Position numbers and translations under genes: made by a program. Below the pieces are notes generated by a model. It searched no databases, was not told the origin of the DNA, and saw only the letters and a list, made by a program, of their open reading frames with translations. A stretch of 39,832 nucleotides of DNA from Bacteroidales bacterium (GTDB lineage Bacteria; Bacteroidota; Bacteroidia; Bacteroidales; CAIWKO01), in NCBI GenBank assembly GCA_023228145.1, contig JALOBU010000029.1:1-39832 (forward strand), given 5' to 3'. Shown one piece after another: positions 18,172 through 26,692 of the stretch. The stretch's first letter is position 1. Every line of letters begins with the position of its first letter.

Positions 18172-18236
18172 AATGCCGATAGAGTAGCTGTTATAGAACA
18201 ATTTATTGGACTATTACAGATACCGTATCGGTATAA
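18172..18236. repeat. Second copy of the intergenic motif pair seen at 1664-1740
   Basis: AATGCCGAT (18172-18180), ATTGGACTAT (18205-18214), a 12-base gap, then ATCGGTAT (18227-18234). The last two blocks and their gap match 1709-1738. The first block is closer by 10 bases than in the other copy. Confidence 0.4.
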
Positions 18237-18368
18237 ATCATTATCCCGAACTATATCGGCTACTATACTGGTAATGATGATTTGGGTTGCAATATACCAG
18301 CGGATGCTTCGGAATTGGGATGGGGTTTATAAAGCAAATATAGGTTTTTTTCTATTGTTCTTTTTGTA

Positions 18369-18629
18369 ATGATACAAAAACAACCAAAAAAATATAGCCC
18401 TGCCGAATGCTTCTTCGAGCTCTGTAAAAACCCAGAAAAACAGAAAAATTAGTGTTCGCTTTCAGCAAACAAAGCCATTGCAAGCAAGGCCTTTTTTCGA
18501 TTTTCTAAGTTTTTTACATTCACGGCCAACGCACGCTGCCGACAGGGCAGGCCACCGCGCCAAAATTTCGGAATCGCTATTGCTGTTGCCGAAAAGAAGA
18601 AAAAATTTTCTCCCCTCTCTATGAGATAG
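18369..18629 (+). pseudogene. Reading frame interrupted by a single TAG
   Basis: An ATG frame of 27 codons (beginning MIQKQPKKYSPAECFF) ends at a TAG at 18450-18452. The same frame then stays open for 58 more codons (containing SANKAIASKAFFRFSKFF and RQGRPPRQNFGIAIAVAEKK) to a TAG at 18627-18629. The second part overlaps a GC-rich patch unlike its surroundings. It may be a decayed small gene, or a non-coding repeat that happens to be open. I do not recognise a family. Confidence 0.25.
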
Positions 18630-18636
18630 AGAGGGG
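18612..18636. repeat. Perfect GC-rich hairpin in spacer
   Basis: Eleven-base arms CCCCTCTCTAT and ATAGAGAGGGG around GAG, followed by ACGGGGGTGAG. It has the look of an interspersed REP-like palindrome and is not followed by a T-run close enough to act as a terminator. Confidence 0.5.
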
Positions 18637-18805
18637 ACGGGGGTGAGTAAGCTTGCAGATTTTTTTATACCAACAAAACGAGCAAAACAATAAATTTTTT
18701 AAAATAAAATTCAACAAATTATTTTCTCATGCTCTGATGAAAATATCAAAAACACAAACCGGGAAGAAAGATTTATTTTAGAAAAAAATTAGCCGGAGAA
18801 AAAAA

Positions 18806-19252
18806 TTAACCGCCAAACATTCCTTTTAGTTTACCCAGAATACCGCCGCTATTTCCACCGCCGGTTAAAGAACCCAAAATATCCTGCAAATCAAAACTGT
18901 TATCATTTGGGTCATTGGTTTTGTTAATAAGCTGTCCCATAACAACAGGAATTAATGATTTAACAAGGGTACCGGCTACATTGCCATCCAGCTTGAACTT
19001 TTTCATCAGGTCACCGGCAACTCCGGTTGAAATATTGTTAACTACAGGATTACTTTCCGCATCCGCGCCTTGCTGGAAAAGGTTTTTAATGCTGTCTAAG
19101 CCATCATTTTTTGCTACACCCTGTAACTTATTCATTAATGATTTTGTTGCCGCCTTGCAGACAATGTCATTTTTTTTATTTGGTATGGCCGGATTATTAA
19201 TGATAGCCTCGCCGGCATTTTCTTTAACCAGGTTTAAAAGGTTGTCTAACAT
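18806..19252 (-). CDS. DUF937-like hypothetical protein
   Basis: A 148-residue protein without signal peptide, predicted mostly helical. It begins MLDNLLNLVKENAGEAI and has a Gly-rich end (LGSLTGGGNSGGILGKLKGMFGG). The pattern of short amphipathic helices and the SLTGGG...ILGKLKGMFGG tail resemble the DUF937/YidB-like family, whose role is unknown. It is divergent from mntP. A -7-like box (TATATTTG on the minus strand) lies 25 bases upstream. Function not assigned. Confidence 0.65.
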   Translation of the reverse strand: MLDNLLNLVKENAGEAIINNPAIPNKKNDIVCKAATKSLMNKLQGVAKNDGLDSIKNLFQQGADAESNPVVNNISTGVAGDLMKKFKLDGNVAGTLVKSLIPVVMGQLINKTNDPNDNSFDLQDILGSLTGGGNSGGILGKLKGMFGG

Positions 19253-19276
19253 AATGATAATTTTAAGTGTTATTTA

Positions 19277-19284
19277 CAAATATA
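19277..19284 (-). promoter_or_regulatory. Putative -7 box for the DUF937-like gene
   Basis: TATATTTG on the minus strand fits TAnnTTTG, 24 bases before the ATG. No TTG lies at the expected distance. Confidence 0.35.
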
Positions 19285-19351
19285 AATAATAAAATACAAA
19301 TTGCTACAGGCAGTTTTTTGTTAATTAAAAAACGGGATGATTTATTATTTA

Positions 19352-19359
19352 TAGCTTTG
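19352..19359 (+). promoter_or_regulatory. -7 box abutting the mntP start codon
   Basis: TAGCTTTG fits TAnnTTTG but lies only 5 bases before the ATG at 19365. If used, the transcript would start at or within a base or two of the start codon and be leaderless. Confidence 0.4.
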
Positions 19360-19364
19360 CATCA

Positions 19365-19922
19365 ATGAATATTTTTGAAATCATACTGATAGGCTTAGGA
19401 CTGGCGATGGATTGTTTTGCTGTTTCCTTGTCATGCAGCATGGGCAGGTGTAAAATCAATAAATTGCAGGCACTAAAAATTGCATTCTTTTTTGGATTAT
19501 TTCAGGCGTTGATGCCTGTGATTGGATGGCTGTTGGGGCTTTCGTTTAAAAACCTCATCTCGGAATTCGACCATTGGATGGCTTTCGGAATACTTGGTGC
19601 TATAGGCATTAAGATGATTATAGAAGCCTTTAAAAAAGAAGAAGAAAAAAATATTAAGATAACCAGGTTATGGGTATTGGCAGGATTATCTTTAGCAACA
19701 AGTATCGATGCTTTGATAGTAGGCATCACCTTTGCTTTTTTAGAATTCAACATTTTACTGACTGTCGGAATCATTGGTTTGGTTACATTTATTATATCTC
19801 TAACAGGCATTTATATTGGGAAAAAATTTAATTTTTTAAACGCCAAAAAAGCAGAAATAATTGGCGGATTAGTGCTGATAGCAATAGGCATAAAAATATT
19901 AGTCGAACACCTGAATGCATAA
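19365..19922 (+). CDS. mntP: Manganese efflux pump MntP
   Basis: A 185-residue inner-membrane protein with about six hydrophobic segments. It exports excess Mn(II). The two conserved acidic signatures are present: GLAMDCFAVS with D16 and ATSIDALIVG with D115, followed by the terminal IGGLVLIAIGIKIL segment. Length is as expected. The queD start follows its stop after 3 bases, so the two are almost certainly co-transcribed. No yybP-ykoY manganese riboswitch can be accommodated in the 112-base divergent spacer, and a -7 box abuts the start codon. Confidence 0.92.
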   Translation: MNIFEIILIGLGLAMDCFAVSLSCSMGRCKINKLQALKIAFFFGLFQALMPVIGWLLGLSFKNLISEFDHWMAFGILGAIGIKMIIEAFKKEEEKNIKITRLWVLAGLSLATSIDALIVGITFAFLEFNILLTVGIIGLVTFIISLTGIYIGKKFNFLNAKKAEIIGGLVLIAIGIKILVEHLNA

Positions 19923-19925
19923 ATT

Positions 19926-20372
19926 ATGAACAAAATAAGAATTACGAAAGAATTTAAATTTGAGATGGCGCATGCGCTTATGGGTTACAACGGGCCCTGC
20001 CGTAATATTCACGGGCATTCGTATTGTTTGTATGTTACAGTTATCGGGAGCCCGGTATGCGACGACAACTCTCCAGTGAACGGCATGGTGATGGATTTTA
20101 ATGAATTGAAAAATATTATTAAAAACGAAATTACTGACAAGCTGGATCATGCACTGGTTTTGTCTGATAAAACACCTGCTAGTATTCTTAATTCGCTTAA
20201 GGAATTTGACAATGTAATTTTGCTGCCATACCAACCTACCTGTGAAAATATGCTTGCCGATTTTGCTGCTCGTATTCAGAAACATTTACCCTCAAACATA
20301 AAGTTATTCAGCCTGAAACTGTGCGAGACTGTTACATCATCAGCAGAGTGGTTTGCTGAAGATAATCGTTAG
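19926..20372 (+). CDS. queD: 6-carboxy-5,6,7,8-tetrahydropterin synthase (QueD/PTPS family)
   Basis: A 148-residue enzyme of the 6-pyruvoyl-tetrahydropterin synthase fold that makes 6-carboxy-tetrahydropterin from dihydroneopterin triphosphate for queuosine/7-deazaguanine synthesis. Zinc ligands are H16 (FEMAHAL), H29 and H31 (HGHSY). The catalytic Cys is C25, giving the QueD signature C-x3-HGH. D74-H75 (KLDHALVL) and the substrate-anchoring E134 (LCETVTSS) are present. It follows mntP after 3 bases and its end overlaps the convergent fhs stop by 4 bases. No other queuosine genes are in the window. Confidence 0.88.
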   Translation: MNKIRITKEFKFEMAHALMGYNGPCRNIHGHSYCLYVTVIGSPVCDDNSPVNGMVMDFNELKNIIKNEITDKLDHALVLSDKTPASILNSLKEFDNVILLPYQPTCENMLADFAARIQKHLPSNIKLFSLKLCETVTSSAEWFAEDNR

Positions 20373-22039
20373 GATAGGCCAATAATATTTCCTTCGCTAT
20401 CTATATCAATATTTTCTGCTGTGGGAACTTCCGGTAATCCCGGCATACGCATGATCTCACCTGTGATTGGAATAATAAAACCTGCTCCTGCGGCAATTTC
20501 TATCTCTCTTACGGTAACAATAAAATCTTTTGGTCTGCCCAATAAATCAGGATTGTCGGACAGGGATTTTTGTGTTTTGGCAATACAAACTGCCAGTTTA
20601 TTGAGTCCGAGATTATATATTTTCTGAAGGTCTTTTTTAGCTTTGGGATTATAATCAACATGCTCTGCCCCATAGATTTTTTTGCAGATGGTTTCTATTT
20701 TTTTCTCAACAGGCCATTCAAGTTCATATAATAGCTCAAGTTGCGCTGTACAACTATCAGCAATTTTTCCAACCGTTTCTGCAAGTTCAATGGCCCCGGA
20801 TCCGCCTGCACTCCATACATCGGAAACGATAGCCGGAACGCCAAGCTCTTTGCATCGGCTTTTTATAATATGAAGTTCCTCTTCGGTATCTGTGGCAAAC
20901 CTGTTGATGGCAACTGCAGGGCAGATGTTAAAAAGCTTCATATTTTCAATATGTTTTTCGAGGTTGGGAAGGCCTTTTTTCAGCGCTTCGGGATTGGCTT
21001 CTTTCAATGTTTTCAGCTCTGCTCCTCCATGATATTTAAGTGCCCTTACAGTAGCAACCAGCACAACTGCATCAGGGCGCAGACCCGAATAACGGCATTT
21101 GATGTCAATAAATTTTTCGGCCCCAAGGTCAAATCCAAAGCCAGCCTCTGTTACAACATAATCTGATAATGAAAGTCCCATGCGTGTGGCTATCACCGAA
21201 TTGGTTCCCTGCGCAATATTGGCAAAAGGGCCACCGTGAATTATTGCCGGTGTATTCTCAATAGTTTGTACCAGATTGGGCATTATGGCATCCTTCAGCA
21301 GGGCGGCCATAGCGCCGTTGGCTTTCAGGTCGCGCGCAAAAACAGGTTTCTTATCATAGGTAAAGCCTATAAAAATATTTCCCATTTTTTCTTTACAGTG
21401 TTGCAAATTGTCCGATAAACAAAGTATCGCCATAATTTCTGAAGCCGCAGTGATATCAACTCCTGTTTCCCGTGGCACTCCTGACATAGTTCCTCCCAAT
21501 CCGACGATGATTTTACGAAGCGAGCGGTCATTCATATCCATCACCCGTTTCCACGAAATGGTTCGGGGGTCGAGGCCTATATTATTTTTTTTATTTTGAA
21601 TATTATTGTCAATGATAGCAGAGAGCAGGTTGTGAGCTTTTTCTATAGCGGCAAAGTCGCCGGTAAAATGAAGGTTGATATCTTCCATTGGAAGTACTTG
21701 TGAGTATCCTCCGCCGGCAGCGCCGCCCTTGACGCCAAATACAGGCCCCATGGAAGGCTCGCGAAGAACCACAGTCGTTTGTCGGCCTATACGGTTCAAT
21801 CCTTGCGCGAGGCCTATGGATATAGTTGTTTTTCCTTCTCCGGCAGGAGTAGGTGAAATAGCTGAAACCAGGATAAGTTTATGGCGTTTTATTTTATCTT
21901 CATCAATAAGTCTTAAGGGAAGTTTTGTTTTATATTTCCCGAAATATTGCAGGTCATCTTCTGCAACATCAAGTTTTGCAGCAATATCTCTTATGTGAAG
22001 CATCTTCGCTTCGCGGGCTATTTCAATGTCTGTTTTCAT
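20369..22039 (-). CDS. fhs: Formate--tetrahydrofolate ligase
   Basis: A 556-residue ATP-dependent ligase forming 10-formyl-tetrahydrofolate from formate, at the entry of the one-carbon pool. The ATP loop PTPAGEGKTT is at residues 63-72. Further family stretches are REPSMGPVFGVKGGAAGGG, FTGDFAAI, TEAGFGFDLGAEKF and the C-terminal MPGLP. Length is full. It lies 72 bases downstream of cysN on the same strand and may be read through from the cys genes. Its last 4 bases overlap the convergent queD end. Confidence 0.96.
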   Translation of the reverse strand: MKTDIEIAREAKMLHIRDIAAKLDVAEDDLQYFGKYKTKLPLRLIDEDKIKRHKLILVSAISPTPAGEGKTTISIGLAQGLNRIGRQTTVVLREPSMGPVFGVKGGAAGGGYSQVLPMEDINLHFTGDFAAIEKAHNLLSAIIDNNIQNKKNNIGLDPRTISWKRVMDMNDRSLRKIIVGLGGTMSGVPRETGVDITAASEIMAILCLSDNLQHCKEKMGNIFIGFTYDKKPVFARDLKANGAMAALLKDAIMPNLVQTIENTPAIIHGGPFANIAQGTNSVIATRMGLSLSDYVVTEAGFGFDLGAEKFIDIKCRYSGLRPDAVVLVATVRALKYHGGAELKTLKEANPEALKKGLPNLEKHIENMKLFNICPAVAINRFATDTEEELHIIKSRCKELGVPAIVSDVWSAGGSGAIELAETVGKIADSCTAQLELLYELEWPVEKKIETICKKIYGAEHVDYNPKAKKDLQKIYNLGLNKLAVCIAKTQKSLSDNPDLLGRPKDFIVTVREIEIAAGAGFIIPITGEIMRMPGLPEVPTAENIDIDSEGNIIGLS

Positions 22040-22111
22040 AATTATGTTTCTTATTTATAAGTTTGATTTTTGAAAATATCTTCGGGGATTAAGACGTTGT
22101 TTGAAAAATTA

Positions 22112-23386
22112 TCACAATATCATTCCTGCTCCAACAGTTTCATTAGTACTTTCATCAATCAGTATAAAACTTCCTGTAGCGCGGTTAATTTTATATTTGT
22201 CGATAAACAAAGACTGAGTTGTACTTATTGACACGCGGGCCACGTCGTTCATGCCTATTTCTTCCAAACCTTCTAAACGATGTAGGGTATTTATGTCCAC
22301 TTTATACCTGATTTCTTTAATGATACATCGGGCTTCGCGGGTTGTGTGTCTTATGGCGTATTTTTTACCAGGGGCCAATTTATTTTCATTAAACCAGCAA
22401 AGCATAGCTTCAAAATTTCTGGCCACAGTTGGAACATTGTTCTGACGAACTATCATGTCGCCCCGGCTCACATCCACATCTTCGGCAAGGCACATGCTTA
22501 TTGACATGGGAGCAAAAGCATCTGTTACCGGGCCTTCATAAGTCTCAATTGATTTTATTTGTGTGTGAATTTTTGATGGCAGTATCATCACTTTGTCTCC
22601 AGGCTTAAAAATACCGCTGACTACTTTGCCGGCATAAGCGCGATAATCATGATATTCCTGGTTGTTAGGCCTGATAATATATTGAACAGGAAAACGGCAG
22701 TCAATAAGGTTTTCATCGCTGCTGATGTGGATAGTTTCGAGAAGATATAAAAGCGGACTGTTTTTATACCAGGGCATTTTATCCGAACCGTTTACCACAT
22801 TATCTCCATGCAAAGCGCATATTGGAATAAAGTTAACATCCTGAACTTCAAGTTTTGAGGCAAAACTTTTATAGTCATCTTTTATTTCTTCAAAAACATC
22901 TTCACTGTAATCAACAAGGTCCATTTTGTTTATACAAACTACAAGATGAGGAATTTTCAACAGTGAGGCGATGAAAGAATGCCTTTTAGTTTGCTCTATA
23001 ACGCCTTTGCGGGCATCAATGAGTATGAGTGCCAGGTTGGCATTAGAGGCTCCGGTTATCATGTTTCTTGTGTACTGCAAATGTCCCGGGGTGTCGGTTA
23101 TGATAAATTTTCGCTTTGGAGTTGCAAAATAGCGGTAGGCAACATCAATGGTGATACCCTGTTCGCGTTCGGCACGCAGGCCGTCGGTGAGCAGTGCAAG
23201 GTTTAGTTGCGCTTCACCGCGTCTTTCGCTGGCCTTGCTGATGGCATCCAACTGGTCCTGGAATATGGATTTGGAGTCATACAACAAACGCCCAATCAGG
23301 GTACTTTTGCCATCATCAACACTTCCCACTGCGGCGAAGCGTAAAAGTTCCATATTCATATATCCGTCTGTTTTTTTTGCTACCAT
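22112..23386 (-). CDS. cysN: Sulfate adenylyltransferase subunit 1 (GTPase)
   Basis: A 424-residue EF-Tu-like GTPase that drives formation of APS from ATP and sulfate together with CysD. G1 GSVDDGKS is at residues 21-28, G3 DTPGH at 98-102, G4 NKMD at 153-156, and the switch region is AEREQGITID. Beta-barrel domains 2 and 3 follow. The size is that of stand-alone CysN, not a CysNC fusion; a separate cysC lies upstream in the same run. It starts 12 bases after cysD. Confidence 0.95.
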   Translation of the reverse strand: MVAKKTDGYMNMELLRFAAVGSVDDGKSTLIGRLLYDSKSIFQDQLDAISKASERRGEAQLNLALLTDGLRAEREQGITIDVAYRYFATPKRKFIITDTPGHLQYTRNMITGASNANLALILIDARKGVIEQTKRHSFIASLLKIPHLVVCINKMDLVDYSEDVFEEIKDDYKSFASKLEVQDVNFIPICALHGDNVVNGSDKMPWYKNSPLLYLLETIHISSDENLIDCRFPVQYIIRPNNQEYHDYRAYAGKVVSGIFKPGDKVMILPSKIHTQIKSIETYEGPVTDAFAPMSISMCLAEDVDVSRGDMIVRQNNVPTVARNFEAMLCWFNENKLAPGKKYAIRHTTREARCIIKEIRYKVDINTLHRLEGLEEIGMNDVARVSISTTQSLFIDKYKINRATGSFILIDESTNETVGAGMIL

Positions 23387-23398
23387 CTTGCTAACGCA

Positions 23399-24304
23399 TT
23401 AAAAATATCCTTCTTTTTTGCGGTCTTCCATAGCCGTTTCAGAACGTTTGTCGTCAATGCGGCTTCCCCTTTCGGTTTCATGTGTGGCTGCCACTTCCTG
23501 AATAATCTCATACACGTTGATGGCTGTTGAAAGTGTTCCCCCTGTACAGGTCATATCACCAATAGTACGGAAACGCACATGCATCCGTTCCACTTTTTCT
23601 GTGTCCTTAAGTTTTACAAAATCAGAAAAAGCATAGATGACTCCATCACGTATAAAACAATCTCGGTCATGGGAGAAATATAATGAAGGCATTTCGATAT
23701 TTTCCTTTAAAATATATTGCCATATATCCATCTCTGTCCAGTTGCTCAAGGGGAAAACCCTGAAATGTTCGCCTTGTTTTTTTCTTCCGTTGAAAATATT
23801 CCAAAGTTCGGGGCGCTGGTTTTTAGGGTCCCATTGTCCGAAGTCATCCCTATGAGAAAAGAAGCGTTCTTTAGCACGTGATTTTTCCTCATCCCTGCGG
23901 GCGCCACCCATAGCGGCATCAATTTTATTTTTTTCAATAGCGTCAAGGAGGGTGATGGTTTGCAAAACATTCCGGCTGGCATAAAACCCGGTTTCTTCCA
24001 CAGCACGCCCCTCATCAATAGTTTCCTGTACATAAGCCACTATAAGACGTACCCCCGTTTTTTTTATTAAATTGTCACGGTATTTAATGGTTTCCGGAAA
24101 GTTGTGCCCCGTGTCAATATGCAATAACGGGAAAGGTATTTGTGCAGGCCAGAATGCTTTACGGGCAAGATGAAACATAACAATGGAATCTTTGCCTCCT
24201 GAGAATAAAAGTACAGGGTTCTGAAACTGCGCGGCAACTTCGCGAATAACATAAATGGATTCAGCTTCCAGAAGTTCTATATGATTAAGCTGGTTTGATG
24301 GCAT
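23399..24304 (-). CDS. cysD: Sulfate adenylyltransferase subunit 2
   Basis: A 301-residue PP-loop adenylyltransferase and catalytic partner of CysN in sulfate activation. The PP-loop SGGKDS is at residues 35-40, followed by HIDTGHNFPET and GGARRDEEKSRAKER. The basic C-terminus SETAMEDRKKEGYF is typical. It lies 3 bases after cysC and 12 bases before cysN, so the three form one transcription unit. Confidence 0.96.
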   Translation of the reverse strand: MPSNQLNHIELLEAESIYVIREVAAQFQNPVLLFSGGKDSIVMFHLARKAFWPAQIPFPLLHIDTGHNFPETIKYRDNLIKKTGVRLIVAYVQETIDEGRAVEETGFYASRNVLQTITLLDAIEKNKIDAAMGGARRDEEKSRAKERFFSHRDDFGQWDPKNQRPELWNIFNGRKKQGEHFRVFPLSNWTEMDIWQYILKENIEMPSLYFSHDRDCFIRDGVIYAFSDFVKLKDTEKVERMHVRFRTIGDMTCTGGTLSTAINVYEIIQEVAATHETERGSRIDDKRSETAMEDRKKEGYF

Positions 24305-24307
24305 TAG

Positions 24308-24922
24308 TTATATAATTAAAAGTTGAACCTTTTCGGTAAGAAAGCTGATGGATTGCTGAAGTTCCCATTGCCCGCTGTTTATCTCAATATCCGGCTGAAT
24401 CGGAGGCTCATACAATGAATGGATACCGGTAAAATCCTTGATGGAACCTTTGCGGGCTTGTTGATACATTCCTTTGACATCACGTTGTTCGCAAACATCC
24501 AGGCTACAATTTACATACACAAGGATAAATTTTTCATGGCTTATGATTTCTTCTGCCATAAAGCGCATAGATTCCAAAGGTGTAATAAAACTACAGATGA
24601 CAAAAGTTTGCTGTGCAATAAAAAGTTTTGCTATTTCGGAGGCACGCCGGATATTTTCCATACGGTCATTATCAGAGTATCCGAGGTCTTTGTTTATCCC
24701 TTTGCGGAGAATATCGCCATCAAAATTCACACAGGGCAAACCTTTTTGTTTGAAAAATGTTTGCAACGCATTGGCAAGAGTAGTTTTTCCCGCTCCTGAC
24801 AAGCCTGTAAACCAGATAACTTTAGGTTTATAAGCATGGCCATCCACAGGACTTGTTATTAAATCACATCTTTCTGAAAATGCCGGCATGTATTTTGATA
24901 TGTTGTGTCTGAAAAAAAACAT
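24308..24922 (-). CDS. cysC: Adenylylsulfate (APS) kinase
   Basis: A 204-residue kinase converting APS to PAPS. The P-loop GLSGAGKT is at residues 40-47, followed by NFDGDILRKGINKDLGYS and a C-terminal region with IHSLYEPP. Met12 (24889) is a plausible alternative start: a TAnnTTTG-like box on the minus strand (24924-24931) practically touches the upstream ATG, which would leave no leader for it. First gene of cysC-cysD-cysN. No PAPS/APS reductase is in the window, so the PAPS could feed assimilation elsewhere or sulfation. Confidence 0.93.
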   Translation of the reverse strand: MFFFRHNISKYMPAFSERCDLITSPVDGHAYKPKVIWFTGLSGAGKTTLANALQTFFKQKGLPCVNFDGDILRKGINKDLGYSDNDRMENIRRASEIAKLFIAQQTFVICSFITPLESMRFMAEEIISHEKFILVYVNCSLDVCEQRDVKGMYQQARKGSIKDFTGIHSLYEPPIQPDIEINSGQWELQQSISFLTEKVQLLII

Positions 24923-24981
24923 TCAAAAATACTATTTTTTGTTTTTGTAAGTTTTGTTTAATTGACTGTTTAAAATTTAAA

Positions 24982-25497
24982 ATGAAAAAAATACCTGGTA
25001 CTTTTATTGTTTTTATTGTATTAATGGGTTTTATGGCATGCAAAAACACCAAACAAAGTTTACAGACTTCAGAAGATAGTAAAGAAATAACACCCAAAAC
25101 CATAATGACAGCAAGGCCATTAGTGATAATTTATAAAACAAAAAATGATTATTATGAGAAGGTTCCGGTAACTTTGTCAGCAGATAAAGAAAGCATTGTG
25201 TCATATCCCGATATTATGGATGTGTTTTATCAGGGAGAACTTGCTTACCCAACACACCTGCTGAATGGTTATTTGCTCGATAACCGAGGCATTAACGAAA
25301 AATCTGTTTTTACAAAATATACTTATGAGGAGTATAGCCGTTTAGAAAAAACTCCTTCGCCGGAAACATTGTTGGGTATGATTGAGGATGACGACCCTTT
25401 CGTTGAAATGTATCGTATTGATTGTGTAAGGGATACAGCATATATTAATAAAATTATTTCAGAAGGATTTGTAGGGAAAAGCCAAAAACTAAAATAA
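24982..25497 (+). CDS. Putative lipoprotein, unknown function
   Basis: A 171-residue protein with a lipoprotein signal peptide ending in LMGFMAC (Cys at residue 20). A Lys/Ser/Thr-rich linker follows, then a mixed alpha/beta domain with VIIYKTKNDYYEKVPVTLS, YPAHL-like PTHLLNGYLLDNRG and YTYEEYSRLE. It is probably exported to the outer membrane. I do not recognise a named family. It is divergent from cysC by 59 bases, and lies upstream of the double-DUF1573 gene with its own promoter-like box in between. Confidence 0.75.
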   Translation: MKKIPGTFIVFIVLMGFMACKNTKQSLQTSEDSKEITPKTIMTARPLVIIYKTKNDYYEKVPVTLSADKESIVSYPDIMDVFYQGELAYPTHLLNGYLLDNRGINEKSVFTKYTYEEYSRLEKTPSPETLLGMIEDDDPFVEMYRIDCVRDTAYINKIISEGFVGKSQKLK

Positions 25498-25536
25498 AAA
25501 AAACAAAATAAACAAATCAATAAGTAATTAATATTG

Positions 25537-25544
25537 TATTTTTG
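25537..25544 (+). promoter_or_regulatory. Putative -7 box of the DUF1573 gene
   Basis: TATTTTTG fits TAnnTTTG, 20 bases before the ATG. No TTG is seen at the expected upstream distance. Confidence 0.35.
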
Positions 25545-25564
25545 TAAAACAAAAAATTTATACC

Positions 25565-26677
25565 ATGAAAAAATTATTATATGTTAGTGTGCTGTTATCA
25601 TTTATCAGTTATGGCACCATTAATGCGCAGAAAAAACCTGTCGTTAAATTTGAAAAACTGGAGCATGATTTCGGAAAAATTAAAGAAGAGGGTGGCAATG
25701 TAAAATACCGTTTTATTTTTACTAATCAGGGTGATGACACTCTCAAACTACTCAGCGTAAAACCCGGATGTGGATGCACCCCTGTTGACTGGACCAAAAC
25801 CGGAGTAATGCCAAAAAAATCAGGGTACATTGATGTAGAATATAATCCTAAAGGCCGCCCCGGAGTTTTTAATAAGGGTGTCGCTGTAACAACAAACGAC
25901 CCCACAATGCCCAGCCTAAGCCTGACCGTTAAAGGGGAAGTGCTTCCCAAAGAGAAAACAATAGCCGACCTGTATCCTGTTGTGATGGGAAATCTCAGAC
26001 TTGTTAACTCAAACATCAACCTCGGCAATGTTAATAATACTGAAGTTAGAACTGACACACTGAAATTATATAATGAGTGGAACAAGCCTATGAATATCGG
26101 ATTTGGCGCCTTACCGGTTTATATGCAGGCAAAGGCAATACCCGAAGTGTTAAAACCTAAGCAAAAAGGTATAATTTTAGTTACTTATGATGTTACCAAA
26201 CGTAACGAGTTTGGATATGTTTTCGACCAGCTTTTAATATCTACAAATGACAGTTTACAGGCGGAAAAAAGATTGCATGTGAGCCTGAATATTAATGAAG
26301 ACTTTTCAAAACTTACTCCAGCGGAACTTGCCGATGCCCCAATCATGAAGTTTGAGAATACCACTTACAATTTTGATAAGGCCAAACAGGGTGAGAAAGT
26401 TGAGTGCACCTTTGTTTTCAAAAATGAAGGAGTGAACGACCTTATTATTCGCAAGGTAAAGGCCAGTTGCGGATGTACAGCCACGAATCCGGAAAAAACC
26501 ATATTAAAAAAAGGCGAGTCAAGTAAAATCACTGCAACTTTCAATACGGCAGGAAGAACAGGGAAACAATACAAAACCGTTACTGTTATTAGCAACGATC
26601 CGGTAAATTCAACAGTTTCCCTGACACTGGAAGGGACGGTAGAAGCCCCTGCAAGCGGAGAAACTCCTCAGAAATAA
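25565..26677 (+). CDS. Secreted protein with two DUF1573 domains
   Basis: A 370-residue protein. Residues 1-21 form a signal peptide (MKKLLYVSVLLSFISYGTINA, cleavage before Q). It has two DUF1573 (Ig/ASH-like) domains: one at ~25-125 (FEKLEHDFGKIKEE...VKPGCGCTPVDW...NDPTMPSLSLTVKG) and one at ~258-360 (FENTTYNFDKAKQGE...VKASCGCTATNP...NDPVNSTVSLTLEG). Both carry the C-G-C-T motif. The middle ~130 residues look like a third, diverged beta-sandwich. The family is common in Bacteroidota and periplasmic or surface-located, with no assigned activity. A good terminator follows. Confidence 0.88.
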   Translation: MKKLLYVSVLLSFISYGTINAQKKPVVKFEKLEHDFGKIKEEGGNVKYRFIFTNQGDDTLKLLSVKPGCGCTPVDWTKTGVMPKKSGYIDVEYNPKGRPGVFNKGVAVTTNDPTMPSLSLTVKGEVLPKEKTIADLYPVVMGNLRLVNSNINLGNVNNTEVRTDTLKLYNEWNKPMNIGFGALPVYMQAKAIPEVLKPKQKGIILVTYDVTKRNEFGYVFDQLLISTNDSLQAEKRLHVSLNINEDFSKLTPAELADAPIMKFENTTYNFDKAKQGEKVECTFVFKNEGVNDLIIRKVKASCGCTATNPEKTILKKGESSKITATFNTAGRTGKQYKTVTVISNDPVNSTVSLTLEGTVEAPASGETPQK

Positions 26678-26692
26678 TTAATAAACAAATTG

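Larger units (their letters stand above)
17997..18805. other. 809-base spacer with palindromes and a broken reading frame
   Basis: No confident gene. It contains the upstream region of the PKD gene, a motif pair shared with 1664-1740 (18172-18236), a palindrome ATACCG-TAT-CGGTAT within it, a TAG-interrupted frame at 18369-18629, a locally GC-rich patch at about 18521-18577, and a perfect hairpin at 18612-18636. A 67-codon frame at 18166-18369 crosses the repeat and has no recognisable protein character. Confidence 0.6.

Noticed and set aside
18166..18369. A 67-codon frame in the spacer
   Set aside because: It runs through the repeat and a T-rich stretch, has no recognisable domain and no codon character of the neighbouring genes.
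19253..19364. Manganese riboswitch (yybP-ykoY) upstream of mntP
   Set aside because: The 112-base divergent spacer shows no matching structure, and the -7 box leaves no leader.
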